Of a stretch of DNA of 64,000 bases, positions 39,821 to 59,104 are shown one piece after another. Made by a program: the position numbers and the translations under genes. The notes under the pieces were generated by a model. That model worked only from the letters and a program-made list of their open reading frames with translations, was not told where the DNA came from and searched no databases. Within the stretch, counting starts at the first letter, position 1. Each line of letters opens with the position of its first letter. Source of the stretch: Caprimulgus europaeus. Taxonomy: Eukaryota; Chordata; Aves; Caprimulgiformes; Caprimulgidae. The stretch covers positions 15,006,501 to 15,070,500 of the forward strand of contig OU015541.1 in the NCBI GenBank assembly GCA_907165065.1, in the 5' to 3' direction.

Positions 39821-41293
39821 ACTGTGAACTGGTACACCTGTGAAGAGCAGTTTAGCCTGTTCTTAAAATTAATTACTAAATATAAGGCTTACAGCATCCA
39901 AGTATGTGCAATTATTTCAGTATTTTTTAAATTATAAAGAGCGTGTGCCAACATATTTTCAAAGCTATGCATGTCTAATATACAGTCATAGGATTTAATT
40001 CTGACCTAGTTGTCTTCTATTCTTTCAGAGAAATATGAAACCAAATTGCTGTGTTTAACAGGTCAGTTCTTTGACAGATGGATCTCATCGCTGAATAAAG
40101 TCACCAGAAGTTAAATTGGTGTGGCACTCTAAAGATCTCTCAAGCCTTTGATAGCATTTCTTTTGTTTATACTCCCTGAGTTTGTGGGTAAGAAGCTCCT
40201 TCCCACCTCTTCCCTGAGATTGCTTTGACCAAGGAATACTCAAAGCTGCTTTTCTCTCCACTCTTCCTCATGATTTGTTAGAAGAAAAATAAATAAGAAT
40301 CCTCCCTTTCTGCCTTCCTTTTTCTGAAAGTGGATGCAGCAGCTGGGCTGCAATCCTCTAGGATTTCTTCTTTCTTCTACACACTCGCACAAAAAAAAAA
40401 TCTGGTGAAGAAGTTTGCTGTCTGGGATTAAAATGCCACTGGAGATGAGGCAGTTTGGCCAGACAGCATCAGGACAGGCCGCAGGGGAGGCTTCGGGGAG
40501 AGTGCTCTGGTTAGAGGTGGGATTCAGCAAACGGAAACTCAAAAGGATGTGTGGACCAAGTTCCTTGCTGTGAGGTGGATTTATTTTAAGCAATGTTTGC
40601 TCAAACCTGCCCGAGTGCAAACAAAAGGATATGCAGTTATGAAACTGAGCATAATTTATCTAATAATCTACACATTATGGTCACACATTATAAAAACAAG
40701 CATACCTACCTGGGAGTGGGTATGCAGCCACCAAAGAAATTCAGGCAAGCATTTGAACGGTTTATTTTTAGTGAAAATAAGATATTAATTCGGTATTATT
40801 TTGTAGCATATCTTTTTATACACCAAATTGTTTCTCTTGTTAATTTTAAGAAAATGACTCTTAACATGATTGTACTCTAAGTACCTGTTAAGCTGCCTCA
40901 CTCACTCTCTGTAACAGATTTTAAACCTTTCAACTAATGTTCCTAAATTTCAGATTCTGGCAGGTTTCCTGGAAGTGGGTAGCAGCATTTGAGGGAAAAA
41001 ATGGCAATGAGTGTACTATAATTAAAATAAATAAACCACCAGGAAAACAAAAACAGAACAAACAAAAAAACCAAATCTCTAAGCATTTATGAAAATGAGT
41101 GTAATTTTCTACTGCAGGAAAAAAACTTAAGTATGCATTCTCAGTTGTTTGGAATGACAGTTTCAACTTGTGGAAGGACTTGTTGCATTACAGTTACTTT
41201 ATAAAGCAGGCATGCCTAGTTGATAATGATTTCTTAAATTATATTTTTGTTCGTAAAACGAATATTTATAACATAGTTTGCAAGGTGATTCTG

Positions 41294-41840
41294 CCCCTCT
41301 ACTCTGTTCCCATGAGACCCCACCTGCAGTGCTGCCTGCAGTGCTGGGACCACCAACAGCACAAGGACATGGAGCTACTGGAGCCAGTGCAGAGGAGGCC
41401 ACGAGGATGATGTGAGGGTTGGAGCAGCTCTGCTGTGAGGACAGGCTGAGAGAGTTGGGGCTGTTCAGCCTGGAGAAGAGAAGGCTCCAGGGAGACCTTC
41501 CAGTGGCCTCCCAGTACCTGAAGGGGCTCCAGGAAGTTGGGGAGGGTCTTTGGCCAAGGGCAGGGAGTGCCAGAACAAGGGGTGATGGCTTGAAAGTGGC
41601 AGAGGGGAGATGGAGATGAGATGTGAGGAAGAAATTCCTCACTGTGAGGGTGGTGAGACACTGGCCCAGGTTGCCCAGAGAAGCTGTGGCTGCTCCTCCC
41701 TGGAAGTGTTCTGGGCTAGGTTGGATGAGGCTTTGAGCAACCTGGTCTAGTGGAAGGTGTCCCTGCTGCTGGCAGGGGGGTTGGGACTGGATGAGCTTTG
41801 AGGTCCCTTCCACCCCAGAGCTCTCTGGGATTCTGGGATT
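41294..41840 (+). mobile_element. CR1 LINE 3' end
   Basis: Plus-strand CR1 from ctctactctgttcccatgag through gctgttcagcctggagaag and the UTR ttgggactggatgagctttg to the tail ctgggattctgggatt. It belongs to the same subfamily as the oppositely oriented copy at 53925-54470; both share the phrase ggtgtccctgctgctggc. It lies in the last part of ITCH intron 1, in sense orientation. Confidence 0.92.
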
Positions 41841-44679
41841 ATATTCCTTTCCATTGGCAAGGGGTCCAGAGTTCTAGTGCAGTTAAAATGGTTGTTGGTG
41901 TTCACCCATGATGATCTTTTCACATCCAGTTGCTGACAGAACTGCTTATTATAAGTAAAGACATCTGCTTTTCACAGAACCCTAAATATTGTTTATTGTA
42001 ATAAAACTAAATGACAATATTTTAGTAATGACTGAAGAGTGTATGTTGTCTTATTTTGTGATTGCATTTATAATTAGCCCTAGGTTGTATTTGACTTGAA
42101 ATCTCATACAGTGTTGCCATTAAAAATAACTGCTAGTACAGAGTTTCTTACCAAACGTTTAGTTTCTGTGTGGATTTGTTATATAAACAAAGAGGAGTTA
42201 AACGCTAAAAATTAAGTTTAAACGTAGAAATCAGCTGGATGTGTGTGACTTGTGGGTTTATTGTCTTTTGCAATCTGTTTGTGCTTCTTCAGAGTGTAGT
42301 TCATTAATCATGGATTCTTATTTGACTAATTAACATATTTAATCTTTATTTCCCAAGAAAATGAGGTGTATGCAGTTCCATCTGCCAGCGCTGTTCTGCT
42401 CTCTTCTTCCCCTTTTCCTGTGTGTTGCACTACAAACTTTATTAATTGCTGGTCCAGTCCAGCTAAAAATTGCTGGAGATGGAGGTATCAAAGTTGATTT
42501 AATTTCTGTTAATTATGAAAAATCTGGATAGAGTGCATGGTAGGGAAGAGACTGACATTAGTGCCCAGCTGGGAGAAAAGCCACAGTGTAAGTTTTCCTT
42601 GCTGGATGTCTGGCTTGGAACCAACTATTCTGCTTGCCAAGTCCTTTTCAGCTGGCAGTTTGGGGGAGCAGAAGAGTCTGGAGTCAAGGTATTTGAAAAT
42701 AGGAGATTTTGAAAATATAGGGCTGTGGAAGTGCAGGGCGCAGGGAAGTTGCTGCTTGCTGCTTCTCCCTCTGGGGCTCTGCTTCTTTTTCCTGGTTAAC
42801 TAACAGAGCTTGCTTTAAGTGAAGAGCCTCTGGATTTTAGCAAGCGTGCAATAAAATAAAACTCTTCAATTTTACTGTTCAAAAATAATTAGAAACTTTG
42901 TGGCAGCTGAGAGAACTAAACAATACGTGATTTCTCTTTTTTAGAAGTATTGGGAGGCAATAGATTCTTGAAATTTTACTGAAGCTAGTTGTTAGTGAAA
43001 ACTATCGCTGCATACACACTTGCACACACACGTGTGCTAACTCAAGTGTTTGCATGTGGTTAAGCTGCTGTTTTTCTGCATATTCTCAGTGAAAATGGTC
43101 CAATATTAATAAAATCATTTTAATGAGTGTATTGTGCATGCTGAGAAATGGAAGTTTGACGTGTGCTTCTGAAAGGATGTTGTATGCTGCACATACTTTC
43201 TGTCTGAGTTTGATTGAAAATTAATCACCTTCAGTAATTGCATTTGTTATGTGCATTATTTCTGCAGGTGGAAAATAGCAGCTGTTCTGTAAATGCGAAC
43301 CCCTTTAGGCTGTCCACTATGTCTGTGTTGGACTAGGTGCTGTTCAGCTGCTTTCTTAAAGCATCCAGGATATCTAGTGAGTTTGAGGGAACTAATCACA
43401 GGATCAGAATTAAGAATTGTCCTCTCAATCTTTTTAACTTAAGACTACTTTTGAAATACTTATATTAAAAGCTTTCTCACTCTAGCGGGATTTAGATTTG
43501 TGTGATTCACATCTGGAACTTAGTAATTAAAAGTACTGCACTCGACTAATAACACTATATAAGTATTTCAGGAAGTCATCAGTACTTTTTCTGGTGGTGT
43601 CATCTTCTCCAGTAGTTAACACTAGTGTCAGCAAGCTGTAGGATGCAAGAACTTCCCACTTTACCACTTTGGAAATAGCTGTGGAATTATCAGTTTCACA
43701 GTGATTATCACAATATACAGATTTTGCTTTTACAACACGGCGTGCGGAGGATGAGGCACGCGCTTAGTTAGGCTGCTTATGCTGTTCTCAGTTGTTGAGT
43801 TCATACATGCAGCCTTTTGTGCTCCAGATACAGATAGCAGCAGCTTAAGCTAACGTATTCCTTTACTTGTTGGAAATAACGTGTGCAGAAGATCACCTGA
43901 GACTGGGATTCAGTGGCTGACCAAAGTGCAGCAGTGGGCTGGGACCCCTGGGCCAGTGTAGCTGATCCTGGTGCAGATGGGAGCACAGACGTACTGGTGG
44001 GTGAATGGTTTTGCAGTAGGTTATGACCACAGAAGACAGTGAGGAAATGGCACAAAGGAGGGATAAGTGGCATGAGAGGGATCCAGGAAGTAGTCTGGAA
44101 GTTGTATCCAGCAGGTCATTTGGGGTCTGCAGTAACCCATTCCTTTTCCAGTGGGTAATCTGCTGAGAGGACTTAACTGATTTATCTAGTGTAGTTGGTA
44201 AGGGATGTTGAGCTAAATTAAAAGTGAACAGGAGGCAAGGGTATCTGGATAATTCTGAAGTGATGTATATTTTTAATATAATAGCACCCTATTTAGTTTC
44301 TGCTTATTTATTTGGAAGCTATATAACTCATATTGTCCTCCCTGCCCCCCAAAACCAAACAGTGAATTGTATAAGTTTAAAGAACAGTGGCAATAGCTGC
44401 TTGCTTTGGTGCTGGGAGGATCAGGCCCGGGTGTGTGACTGGGGTGGTAAGAGGGAAGGTTGGGCTGTCAATGGGGTTGTCTCACCCTCCCTCAGAAGTG
44501 GTATTTCTTCTTTTAGTGACGTGCTTTATAGAATTACAGCCCCTGTCTGCAGACTTGATCTGACCAAGTGAAAACCAAAGACATATCGAAGCAGATTTCT
44601 TTAAATTTGAAATTCACTTTTTAATTTAATAATTATTTTCCAGCCTTTTTCCTTTGCTTATGGATTGTGGTTTTCTTTT

Positions 44680-44704
44680 TCTTTCTTCTTTTTTTTTTTT
44701 TTTA
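44680..44704. repeat. T-rich simple sequence
   Basis: Pyrimidine stretch ending in a run of about 16 T, in ITCH intron 1 about 380 bp before the first coding exon. Low complexity only. Confidence 0.7.
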
Positions 44705-45064
44705 AAGTAATACTTGACATAGGAAGATAAACTTCTTCCCCAGGACTTTCAACATCAAAATAGGCAGATATTTTCAGACTCAAGAGGTACAGCAAACTTT
44801 GCGATTAGATCATTCCCTCTCAGTTAATTGGCAGATTGAAGGGGCAAAATCAAAAGACCTCTTTTGCCTAGAACATGAATATTTACAGACCATGTAACAG
44901 TAGAGACTAAGCCCTTTGTAAACTGTTTTCTGTACTTTAGGGAAATGGAAAGGAACGAGAAAGAAAATGACTGTGATGGTTTGTTTGCAGTATGATGTAT
45001 CTACATGTCAACACCAACATGATTTAATTTTTGATTGAAATGTTTACCTTGTCTCTTTTTCCAG

Positions 45065-45155
45065 ATTCAAGATCCAGCCCATATTATGGCTGGCAGTGGG
45101 TCCAGATCAGGACCATCCAGTGGGTTTTCCATGAAATCACAGCTTCAAATCACTG
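45065..45155 (+). CDS. ITCH: ITCH first coding exon (5' UTR 45065-45085; residues 1-23)
   Basis: A pyrimidine-rich tract and CCAG acceptor precede 45065. The ATG at 45086 has A at -3 and G at +4, a strong context. It encodes MAGSGSRSGPSSGF followed by SMKSQLQIT, matching human ITCH (MSDSGSQLGSMGSL then TMKSQLQIT): the first 14 residues vary and the rest is conserved as it enters the C2 domain. The GTAAG donor follows 45155; phase 1. Confidence 0.94.
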
Positions 45156-52264
<7,109 letters not shown>

Positions 52265-52402
52265 TTGAGCAGGTAGTGGTGACATTGCATCTTGTTGGTG
52301 ATAGAGAACCAGCAGAGGTGGTGGGAGATTTGTCTGTCTGTCTAGATGGGATGCAGGTAGATCCTGAGCTCCTAACCAACGGTGATGTCTCAGGAACAAG
52401 AA
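52265..52402 (+). CDS. ITCH: ITCH fourth coding exon (end of C2 and linker)
   Basis: After TTCCAG: LEQVVVTLHLVGDREPAEVV, then GDLSVCLDGMQVDPELLTNG and DVSGTR. Human reads [40 protein letters not shown]; the last part diverges. In one human isoform a primate Alu-derived segment follows TNG; it is absent here, as expected in a bird. The donor is GAA|GTAAGT; phase 1. Confidence 0.94.
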
Positions 52403-53468
52403 GTAAGTAACTTTCAATTCGAATGTGCCCTCTACATTTATCTGATATACAAAGCTATTTTTTCTGCAAGTGATAACACAATGTTCTAATAATCATAATA
52501 ACAACTGTTTCTGTAACTTCCTGTATGTAGAGCCCCGAATTCTTATGCATTTATTAAAAAAATAAAGATCAGCACCTTTATTTTTTTGTCTTTGCTAACT
52601 TATATCTAGCAATCCTAAACTTGAATGAAAGCCTCTAGCTTCCCTGAATGTTTAATAACATCATAAACAGGGAAGAATGTAGAATAAGTTTTTTTGATCT
52701 CATCGTCATGATAACAAGTATCCTGCTCACCAGGAGACACGTGTTTACATTTGTTTTTCTTAAAATATGTAATTTAAATATTATAATAGGTTTTGTTCCC
52801 TATGGAGTGCTGTAGAGAGGGATTCACTGTTCTGTTTTGTTGGTATCTTCAGTTTCAGATAACTAGTATGATTTTTAACTGAAAATCTTAAATATGTGTA
52901 AAATATGTATTTAAAATAAAAAGTAAGGAGTTTTAATTCCATTTGTACAGGACAGGTGACAGAGCATTTTTGAGGGTATTGTACATTGCAAAGTAGAAAT
53001 AGATAAGAGGTTATTTCTCCAGAAGGCAGCATTGGAGAGATTGCCTGCTGTAGCAACTAGCTAGACAGTTAACTGGCAGTTTTTAGGCTTCTGTGGATTT
53101 TTTGTTTTGTTTTGTTTTTAAAGGACTAGAAGAAGTTGCTTTGAGATTCCATCTTAGTATCATAGGAAAATTGAATTAACACACTACCTTTGTGACCATC
53201 ATTTCTTAAAGTTTTTAGTCCATCTTTCTTTGTGTCTTGTTAAAAGGATCAATCATATGATCTGATGGTGTGGGATTTTTTTTGTAAATAAAAGCCAGAT
53301 GCTGGGGTTGTGTGGGGCTTGGAAAGCAGGGCTGAGGTGTGTTGACAGAAATACCTAATTAAAGTAACAGATTTTCCTCTTATGCGATACTTGGTTTTCA
53401 TCTGTGTTTTCTTCCATTTCCTAAAATTCACTTACTGAGAAAAAGGTGCAAGCAAGTAGCAAAGGCAT

Positions 53469-53534
53469 GCAGGTAGTGGAATTGAGTACTGCAGGTAGTG
53501 GAATTGAGTACTGCAGGTAGTGGAATTGAGTACT
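53469..53534. repeat. Perfect 22-bp tandem repeat, three units
   Basis: Three identical units (53469-53490, 53491-53512, 53513-53534), each beginning gcaggtagtgg and ending ttgagtact. No differences between units, so the expansion is recent and copy number may vary between individuals. Confidence 0.95.
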
Positions 53535-53924
53535 ACATACAGGTTCTTGTCAGTAAAGACAGACGTTGACATACCACGCCAGAAGTTCAGCAAAGGGTTC
53601 CTAGATGATCAGGGCACTCGACCACATGAGGAAAGAGTTAAATCTTAAAGTGGTCTAACACATTCTTATTGTACAGGCTAAAGGTACTTACAGGCAAATA
53701 TATTGTTTATTGAGTAGCTTTTTAAGTTAAGATTTCTTTTTCAGGGATTAAAATCACTCTGTGCACAGCCCACTAACAGCACATTATTCATGATTAAATC
53801 CTCATCTTTGGCATTGATCTGTATGTAGTTCCCATCAGAACTGATAACTGATTTCTTTTTTAATGACATTTGAGCAGTTCTGTGCTACATATTCAAGTAT
53901 TGCAATGCTGGCACAAAAGACAAA

Positions 53925-54470
53925 TCATAGAAGCATAGAATCCCAGACTGGTCTGGGTTGGAAGGGACCTTAAAGCTTATCCAGTCCCAACCCCCCTGCC
54001 AGCAGCAGGGACACCTTCCACTGGACCAGGTTGCTCAAAGCCTCATCCAACCTGGCCGAGAGCACTTCCAGGGAGGAGCAGCCACAGCTTCTCTGCGCAA
54101 CCTGTTCCAGTGTCTCACCACTCTCACAGTGAAGAATTTCTTCCTAATATCTAATCTAAACCTCCCCTCTTTCAGCTTAAAGCCATTCCCCCTTGTTCTG
54201 TCATTAACTGCCCTTATGAAAAGTCCTTCCCCAGCTTTCCTGGAGCCCCTTCAGGTACTGGGAGGCCACTGGAAGGTCTCCCCGGAGCCTTCTCTTCTCC
54301 AGGCTGAACAGCCCCAACTCTCTCAGCCTGTCCTCACAGCAGAGCTGCTCCAGCCCTGGCATCATCCTCGTGGCCTCCTCTGGACTCGTTCTAACTGGTC
54401 CATGTCTCTCTTGTGTTGGGGGCTCCAGAACTGGACACAGTTCTCCAGGTGGGGCCTTACGAGAGCAGGG
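53925..54470 (-). mobile_element. CR1 LINE 3' end
   Basis: Minus-strand CR1. The tail at 53925 (aatcatagaagcatagaatc) is followed by gttggaagggaccttaaagc, ggacaccttccactgg, ctctcagcctgtcctcac and, near 54460, the RT-tail complement (gtggggccttacgagagc). Same subfamily as 41294-41840 in inverted orientation, so the two could pair in the ITCH pre-mRNA. Confidence 0.92.
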
Positions 54471-55082
54471 TACAAGTTGCCTGAATAAGCATTTGAAAAA
54501 AGTTTGCAAATCTAGGCTGAGCTGCTATAATTGTTTGGAGTGCAGCCATAGTTTGTACCTGCTTGAATGCCTTTATGCTAAATAATTTACAGAGAAAGGG
54601 AGTGGTGCAGGCTAGAGAGTCCCAGGAAGCAAATCCCCTGCAGTTGCTTGCTAGCCAACTAGAGAGAAGATTTTAGAGAAACTTTTGCCCTTCCTGCTCT
54701 ACCTCTCATCACTGAAAAATGAGGGAACATGAAAAGTCAGCTCCACTTGGAGAATGGAGAACACTGATACTGCTACAAAGGCAGGAGACATCTTATTGAA
54801 CTGTGTGTGTTTGTGAATGTTCATACAGTCAAAAGATAACTTGTTATATCTTCCATAAGGTGAAAATATTACAGTGGTAGTGGTGTAAAAAAGGAAAGTA
54901 TATCACACATATAGAGAGACATGCAAAATGTATTCAGTTTTGAAATGAGACAGTAGATAAACAGCACATAATGTATCACCTCCACATTTCAAAGAAATGT
55001 GAGAAATAGACTGCTTCTTTTCTTGGAAATTTTTCAGAATGTTGCTTATACTTCTGTTGTTGTCTTCTTTCTGGTATTGAAG

Positions 55083-55125
55083 GTCCTACACAGAACGAGA
55101 GCTCCAGAGTAAGGAATGATACACG
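55083..55125 (+). CDS. ITCH: ITCH fifth coding exon (43-nt small exon)
   Basis: After TTGAAG: completes Ser, then PTQNESSRVRNDTR. Corresponds to human ASQNDDGSRSKDETR. Very short, phases 1 in and 2 out, with the strong donor ACG|GTAAGA. It is supported by frame continuity on both sides and by partial similarity to human. Skipping it would shift the frame. Confidence 0.88.
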
Positions 55126-57132
55126 GTAAGACTTTCTTTCTCTTTTTTTATACTGCCTTTTAGTGTTTGCAGTTTTCAAAGAGCAATTGTATGTTTTATA
55201 AAGCCAACAGAAAAATTTCTAAGTATGCCCTGCAACAGTATCTGTTAAGATCTGAGCATGTCCTACAAAAAAAAAAATACTGTGCTGTTGTACATTCACA
55301 TATTAAATTGTTTTCCATATGAGCCCCATCTTGTAGCTTCAGTTTGCCTTTGTACCTGGCTGATCTTTTGTTTCCCTTCATGTTCCTCATCCTTCTCCCA
55401 ATGATTAACCAAAGTAAAATAAAATTTTTAAAAAATCCCCACTGGTGAGTAGTTTAGTTACAGTGTAGAGGTATCAGAATTATATTTAGCTTTTTTAAGA
55501 AGATAAAGGTGTCTAGCAGTTGCATTTTTTTAAGGTTGATACTGGATTATGTACCCTGCTGCTTGGGAGGATAAAAGTGTGACTGTACTTCATGGTGGAT
55601 TAATCTGCAAAGAGCACCATACCACTTTAATTAGTTCCCAGCGCTGCAAGTATTTTGATTGTACAATGCACAACACTCTTGTGTGTCATCTGGAGCACCT
55701 AGGTTAAATTTCACTAGTTTTTTAATAGGTTGTAACTCTCTCAGCTATGTTGTGTAAAGTCTTCCCATGAAAGTTTTTGTTCTGTTCCTTTTCATGCTCA
55801 CAAGAATGCTTCCATGCTGGGGTATTCAAAATGCTTGAGTGTGTAATAGTATAACAGTAATAATAATAATAGCTGATTTGGTTTTAGTACCAACCAGTGA
55901 GGTTTTTGGTGTTCGTTACAGGTCCATTTTGAGGATCATGTGAATAATCTGGAATAAGTCTGGCAGTGGTTATTGTATATTCATGTTTTGATATGCATTG
56001 TTATACCTTAAGGCAACTGGTCAAATACACTAAAGAGAAAAGGTTACATTTTTTACTGTTCAAACAGCAGCAGTATGCTTTCTGGGACTGAGGAAAACCT
56101 AGGCTATAGCTCTTACAAACTTCAGATCACTAATGATTTGTACACACATTCATAGTCATTTCCTTTGGGGTTGGTGTGGTATGGTGGAATTATGTGCACC
56201 ACACCTGGTATAGAGCAAAAGTGTATTTCACAATGATATTGAGGTCAGATGTACTACTTGATCCTCTGTGACTTGAGATTTACTTAGGCTTACCTACTGT
56301 TTTTTTATTTTGTGTACATTTAAAGGAACATGATTTTAGAGGTACTAGGCTGAAACCATAAGCTTTGGTTTTATTCTGATTGCCTATGTACTTACCCTGT
56401 CAATCCACTAGAATTTTAGTTGACAGTCTATTTTGCTCAACATATTCTGAAAATAAAATGCTTTAGAAATAAAGATGTTGATATCTGTAACTCTGCTTAA
56501 GGAGCTACAAATATATCAGAATAATACACTACACACAGTACAGAATGAGTGAGTACTGCCATTTAGTTTCTTGATTTTTGTAAAGTTCAGAAGTTTATAT
56601 TCATACCTGTTGGGCAAAACTTTAATGCTTAGTCCGAAATTCTCCATCACTTTCCAGAATTGAGTTTAGGGGGAAAATTGATGTATGCATAATTAAATTT
56701 TCTAAACATTTGGAGCATTCTCTGTGTTCTGAACATATGCTAGCTGTGTGGAGCAAACACACACAGGCTGTTCTCTGCTCTCCGGCAGCTTCCCATCTCA
56801 TTACAGACAAGCAGAGTTCATGGGTGGAAATAGCCAAGCAGCAAAATCCAGAGCCTGGGCCCGAAGGCAGGTATATCGAGTTGGGAAATAAAAGAACAGA
56901 TTTTAATGGCACATGTTATAATACATCTATTTCACCACCTTTTCATCACTTGAGGTTTCATTCATAAGGAGATAAACTCTTAGGATGTTTATACACGTGT
57001 AGGTTTTTATAGCTATTATAAATGTAAGAATCTCACCTAGTTGTAACTATTACATTTTGGTGTCTTCCCTGAAGTTTAATGTTGTCCATACACTATTAGA
57101 ACAGTTCTCCTGACTGTCTTTTCCTTCAATAG
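55126..57132 (+). other. ITCH: ITCH intron between fifth and sixth coding exons
   Basis: 2,007 bp of unique AT-rich sequence. No gene or transposon recognised. Confidence 0.8.
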
Positions 57133-57302
57133 GACTAACTCAAATGGCCTTGAAAGCTGTGAAGATGCTGCTCCCAGTGAGAACAAGACTGTTAATGGCA
57201 GCGATTCTCCATTACTCACAAATGGGAACTGCAAACCTGCTAGACCTCCCAGGCCTTCCCGACCACCTCCACCCACGCCCCGCAGACCCACTTCAGTCAC
57301 TG
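57133..57302 (+). CDS. ITCH: ITCH sixth coding exon (proline-rich region)
   Basis: Residues 172-228. A variable Ser/Glu-rich stretch is followed by the conserved KPARPPRPSRPPPPTPRRP, which binds SH3 domains (endophilin, SNX9 and beta-PIX are reported partners in mammals). Ser197-Pro and Thr220-Pro align with mammalian JNK1 target sites Ser199 and Thr222. The donor is ACTG|GTATGT; phase 1. The strongly proline-coding DNA also gives long shadow frames. Confidence 0.95.
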
Positions 57303-58460
57303 GTATGTGTTCTGGGGCCAGGCTTTCACTTCAGAGCTGCACGTGCTGTGAGGGAACATAGCCATTTCTGATGCTGATGTTTAACTACACTTTTTCATGG
57401 TAAATTGTTTGGCAGATAACTTCTGAAGTACAGTTTTTCAGCTTATATTCTGTACATGTTTAATCATTGTTCCTATTCTTAGAAATTTCTTCCTTCCTTC
57501 TCTGCTAAGTGATGATTGCAGGGATACTGCTCCATATAGTGGAGCTGGGACCAAAGGAACACAAGTGGAGGCTGTTACTGCACTAACATATCCACTGTGT
57601 GAGGCTTGAGGTGAAATCTACAGAACTGTCTCAAGTTGAGAAGACTGGCTTTTGAAATACTATTTATTTGTTTCTAAAATTGTAGTTAAATTCTGTGAAA
57701 TAGCAGCACTTAAAATGTTTGTTACTCTTTTGCACTGAAATGGATAGAATTTTATTTTGTTTTATTTGATTATTTAAAAACTACAAAACTTGAACACAAG
57801 TAATCCTGAAAAGTTAGTTGATGTTTTTAGGGTAGCTCCTTTACCCCCATACACTGCCATCTGTTTCAGTAGTCTCATTATTCCAATTGATAAAGGCTGA
57901 GTTAGGATGGGAAACTGCGATAAAGGAATTACATTAAAAGATTAATCTGGTGGAAGCCTGACTTGTGTACGGCTTTTAACCCCACCTACCAAATGGTGTT
58001 CAGAAAAAACTGAAAACAGTTAACAAATGTATGTATTCCCCTCCCCTCCCAGTAATTTTATTTCCGTGCAATGTCACATCTCTTTTTGAAAATTTTATGC
58101 TTATTATCTCTTAAATTAGTATTCCAAATAATAAATGGAAAATAATTTACTCCTTGATGCAAGAAAGTAGCTTTTTGTTTATAACCATTTAGTGTTTACA
58201 GAATGCAGACAACTTTCGTAAATATGATTTATTCTATCAGAAATATCTGAATTGTGCCATTGATGGCAATTCTTAGATTAAATCATTTTTACAAAATGAG
58301 GCAGAGTTGATTTTTAGTCTCTGTGTAATCTGTATAATGTGGCTGTGTGCATGCACTCTGAAATACCACTTTTGTGATTTACAACTTCTGAAATAGATTG
58401 GTGATAAAAATCATTTAAAGGCTTTTTTTTCTTCTGTCTTTGATATCTCTGACATCATAG
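57303..58460 (+). other. ITCH: ITCH intron between sixth and seventh coding exons
   Basis: 1,158 bp, unique, AT-rich. Nothing recognised. Confidence 0.8.
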
Positions 58461-58695
58461 CAAGTGTAAATGGTCCTTCATCCACATCCACAGAAAATGA
58501 AGGGGCCAGTGCAGGCTCACTGGCAGGTACAACTGCAAATACAGCTTCAGAACAGAGCCCCGAGGGGGCAACAGCTGCAACAACAGCTCCTGCAACTGCT
58601 GCACTCACCACACCTCCAGCATCAAGACAAGTCCAGCCAGTAAATCCTCCACCTCAGGCACTTACCACAGTCAGTCAGGGTCCTCTTCCACCTGG
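58461..58695 (+). CDS. ITCH: ITCH seventh coding exon (Ala/Thr-rich linker, start of WW1)
   Basis: Residues 229-306. After CATAG: ASVNGPSSTSTENEGASAGS, an Ala/Thr-rich stretch (ATAATTAPATAALTTPP), then QALTTVSQGPLPPG leading into WW1. The ends match human (SVNG near the start, APLPPG at the end); the middle is not alignable and is longer than in human. The third mammalian JNK motif (NGSPSA, Ser232) reads NGPSST here, so the Ser-Pro is absent. Phase 2 out. Confidence 0.93.
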
Positions 58696-58740
58696 GTACG
58701 AGTTTAATTTTTTGGGGTTTGTTTGTTTGCTTTTTGTTTT

Positions 58741-58759
58741 TGTGTGTGTGTGTGTGTGC
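58741..58759. repeat. (TG)n microsatellite
   Basis: About nine TG repeats, 46 bp downstream of a coding-exon donor. A likely polymorphic marker. Confidence 0.85.
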
Positions 58760-58918
58760 TGGCATTTCTGGTTTTACTTTATTTCACTTACAGTAGATGT
58801 AACAAAACGTAACATCCTTTGCTGCATAACAAAAATCTCCTCCCAGTATTAATTTGGAGGTTTTATTAATGGTTTAGTCTGATAGGCCTTCAAGCATGGT
58901 TTATTAAAGAAAAAAAAT

Positions 58919-59104
58919 AATCACAGAATCACAGACTGGTGGGGTTGGAAGGAACCTCAGGAGATCATCCAGTCCAACTCCCCTGCCAAAGCAGTTCCCC
59001 ACACCAGGTTGCACAGGAAAGTGTCCAGGTGGGTTTGAACATCTCCAGAGATGGAGACTCCACACCCTCTCTGAGCAGCTTATTCCACTGCTCTGTCACC
59101 CAAA
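58919..59104 (-). mobile_element. CR1 LINE 3' fragment
   Basis: Minus-strand CR1 tail: aatcacagaatcacagactg, then gttggaaggaacctcagg, then agatcatccagtccaactcc, ending near ctgctctgtcaccc. About 185 bp, 5'-truncated. It resembles the 3' UTR of the copy at 7664. Confidence 0.88.

Larger units (their letters stand above)
18197..45064 (+). other. ITCH: ITCH intron 1 (about 26.9 kb)
   Basis: If 18100-18196 is exon 1, this is one large intron. The span 18800-25530 is almost free of recognisable repeats, unusual beside the repeat-rich 25.5-35.4 kb part, and may hold regulatory elements. Mobile elements are listed separately (25533, 27068, 29868, 30861, 31524, 34120, 34555, 41294). The spans 35410-41290 and 41845-45060 are unique AT-rich sequence without recognisable genes. 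Additional untranslated exons may be hidden here; none can be identified by eye. Confidence 0.7.
52403..55082 (+). other. ITCH: ITCH intron between fourth and fifth coding exons
   Basis: 2,680 bp with a 22-bp triplicate (53469-53534) and one minus-strand CR1 (53925-54470). Otherwise unique AT-rich sequence. Confidence 0.8.

Noticed and set aside
54204-54509. Minus-strand frame encoding [20 protein letters not shown]
   Set aside because: This is the CR1 reverse-transcriptase C-terminal tail, a LINE remnant seen in nearly every CR1 here, not a host gene.
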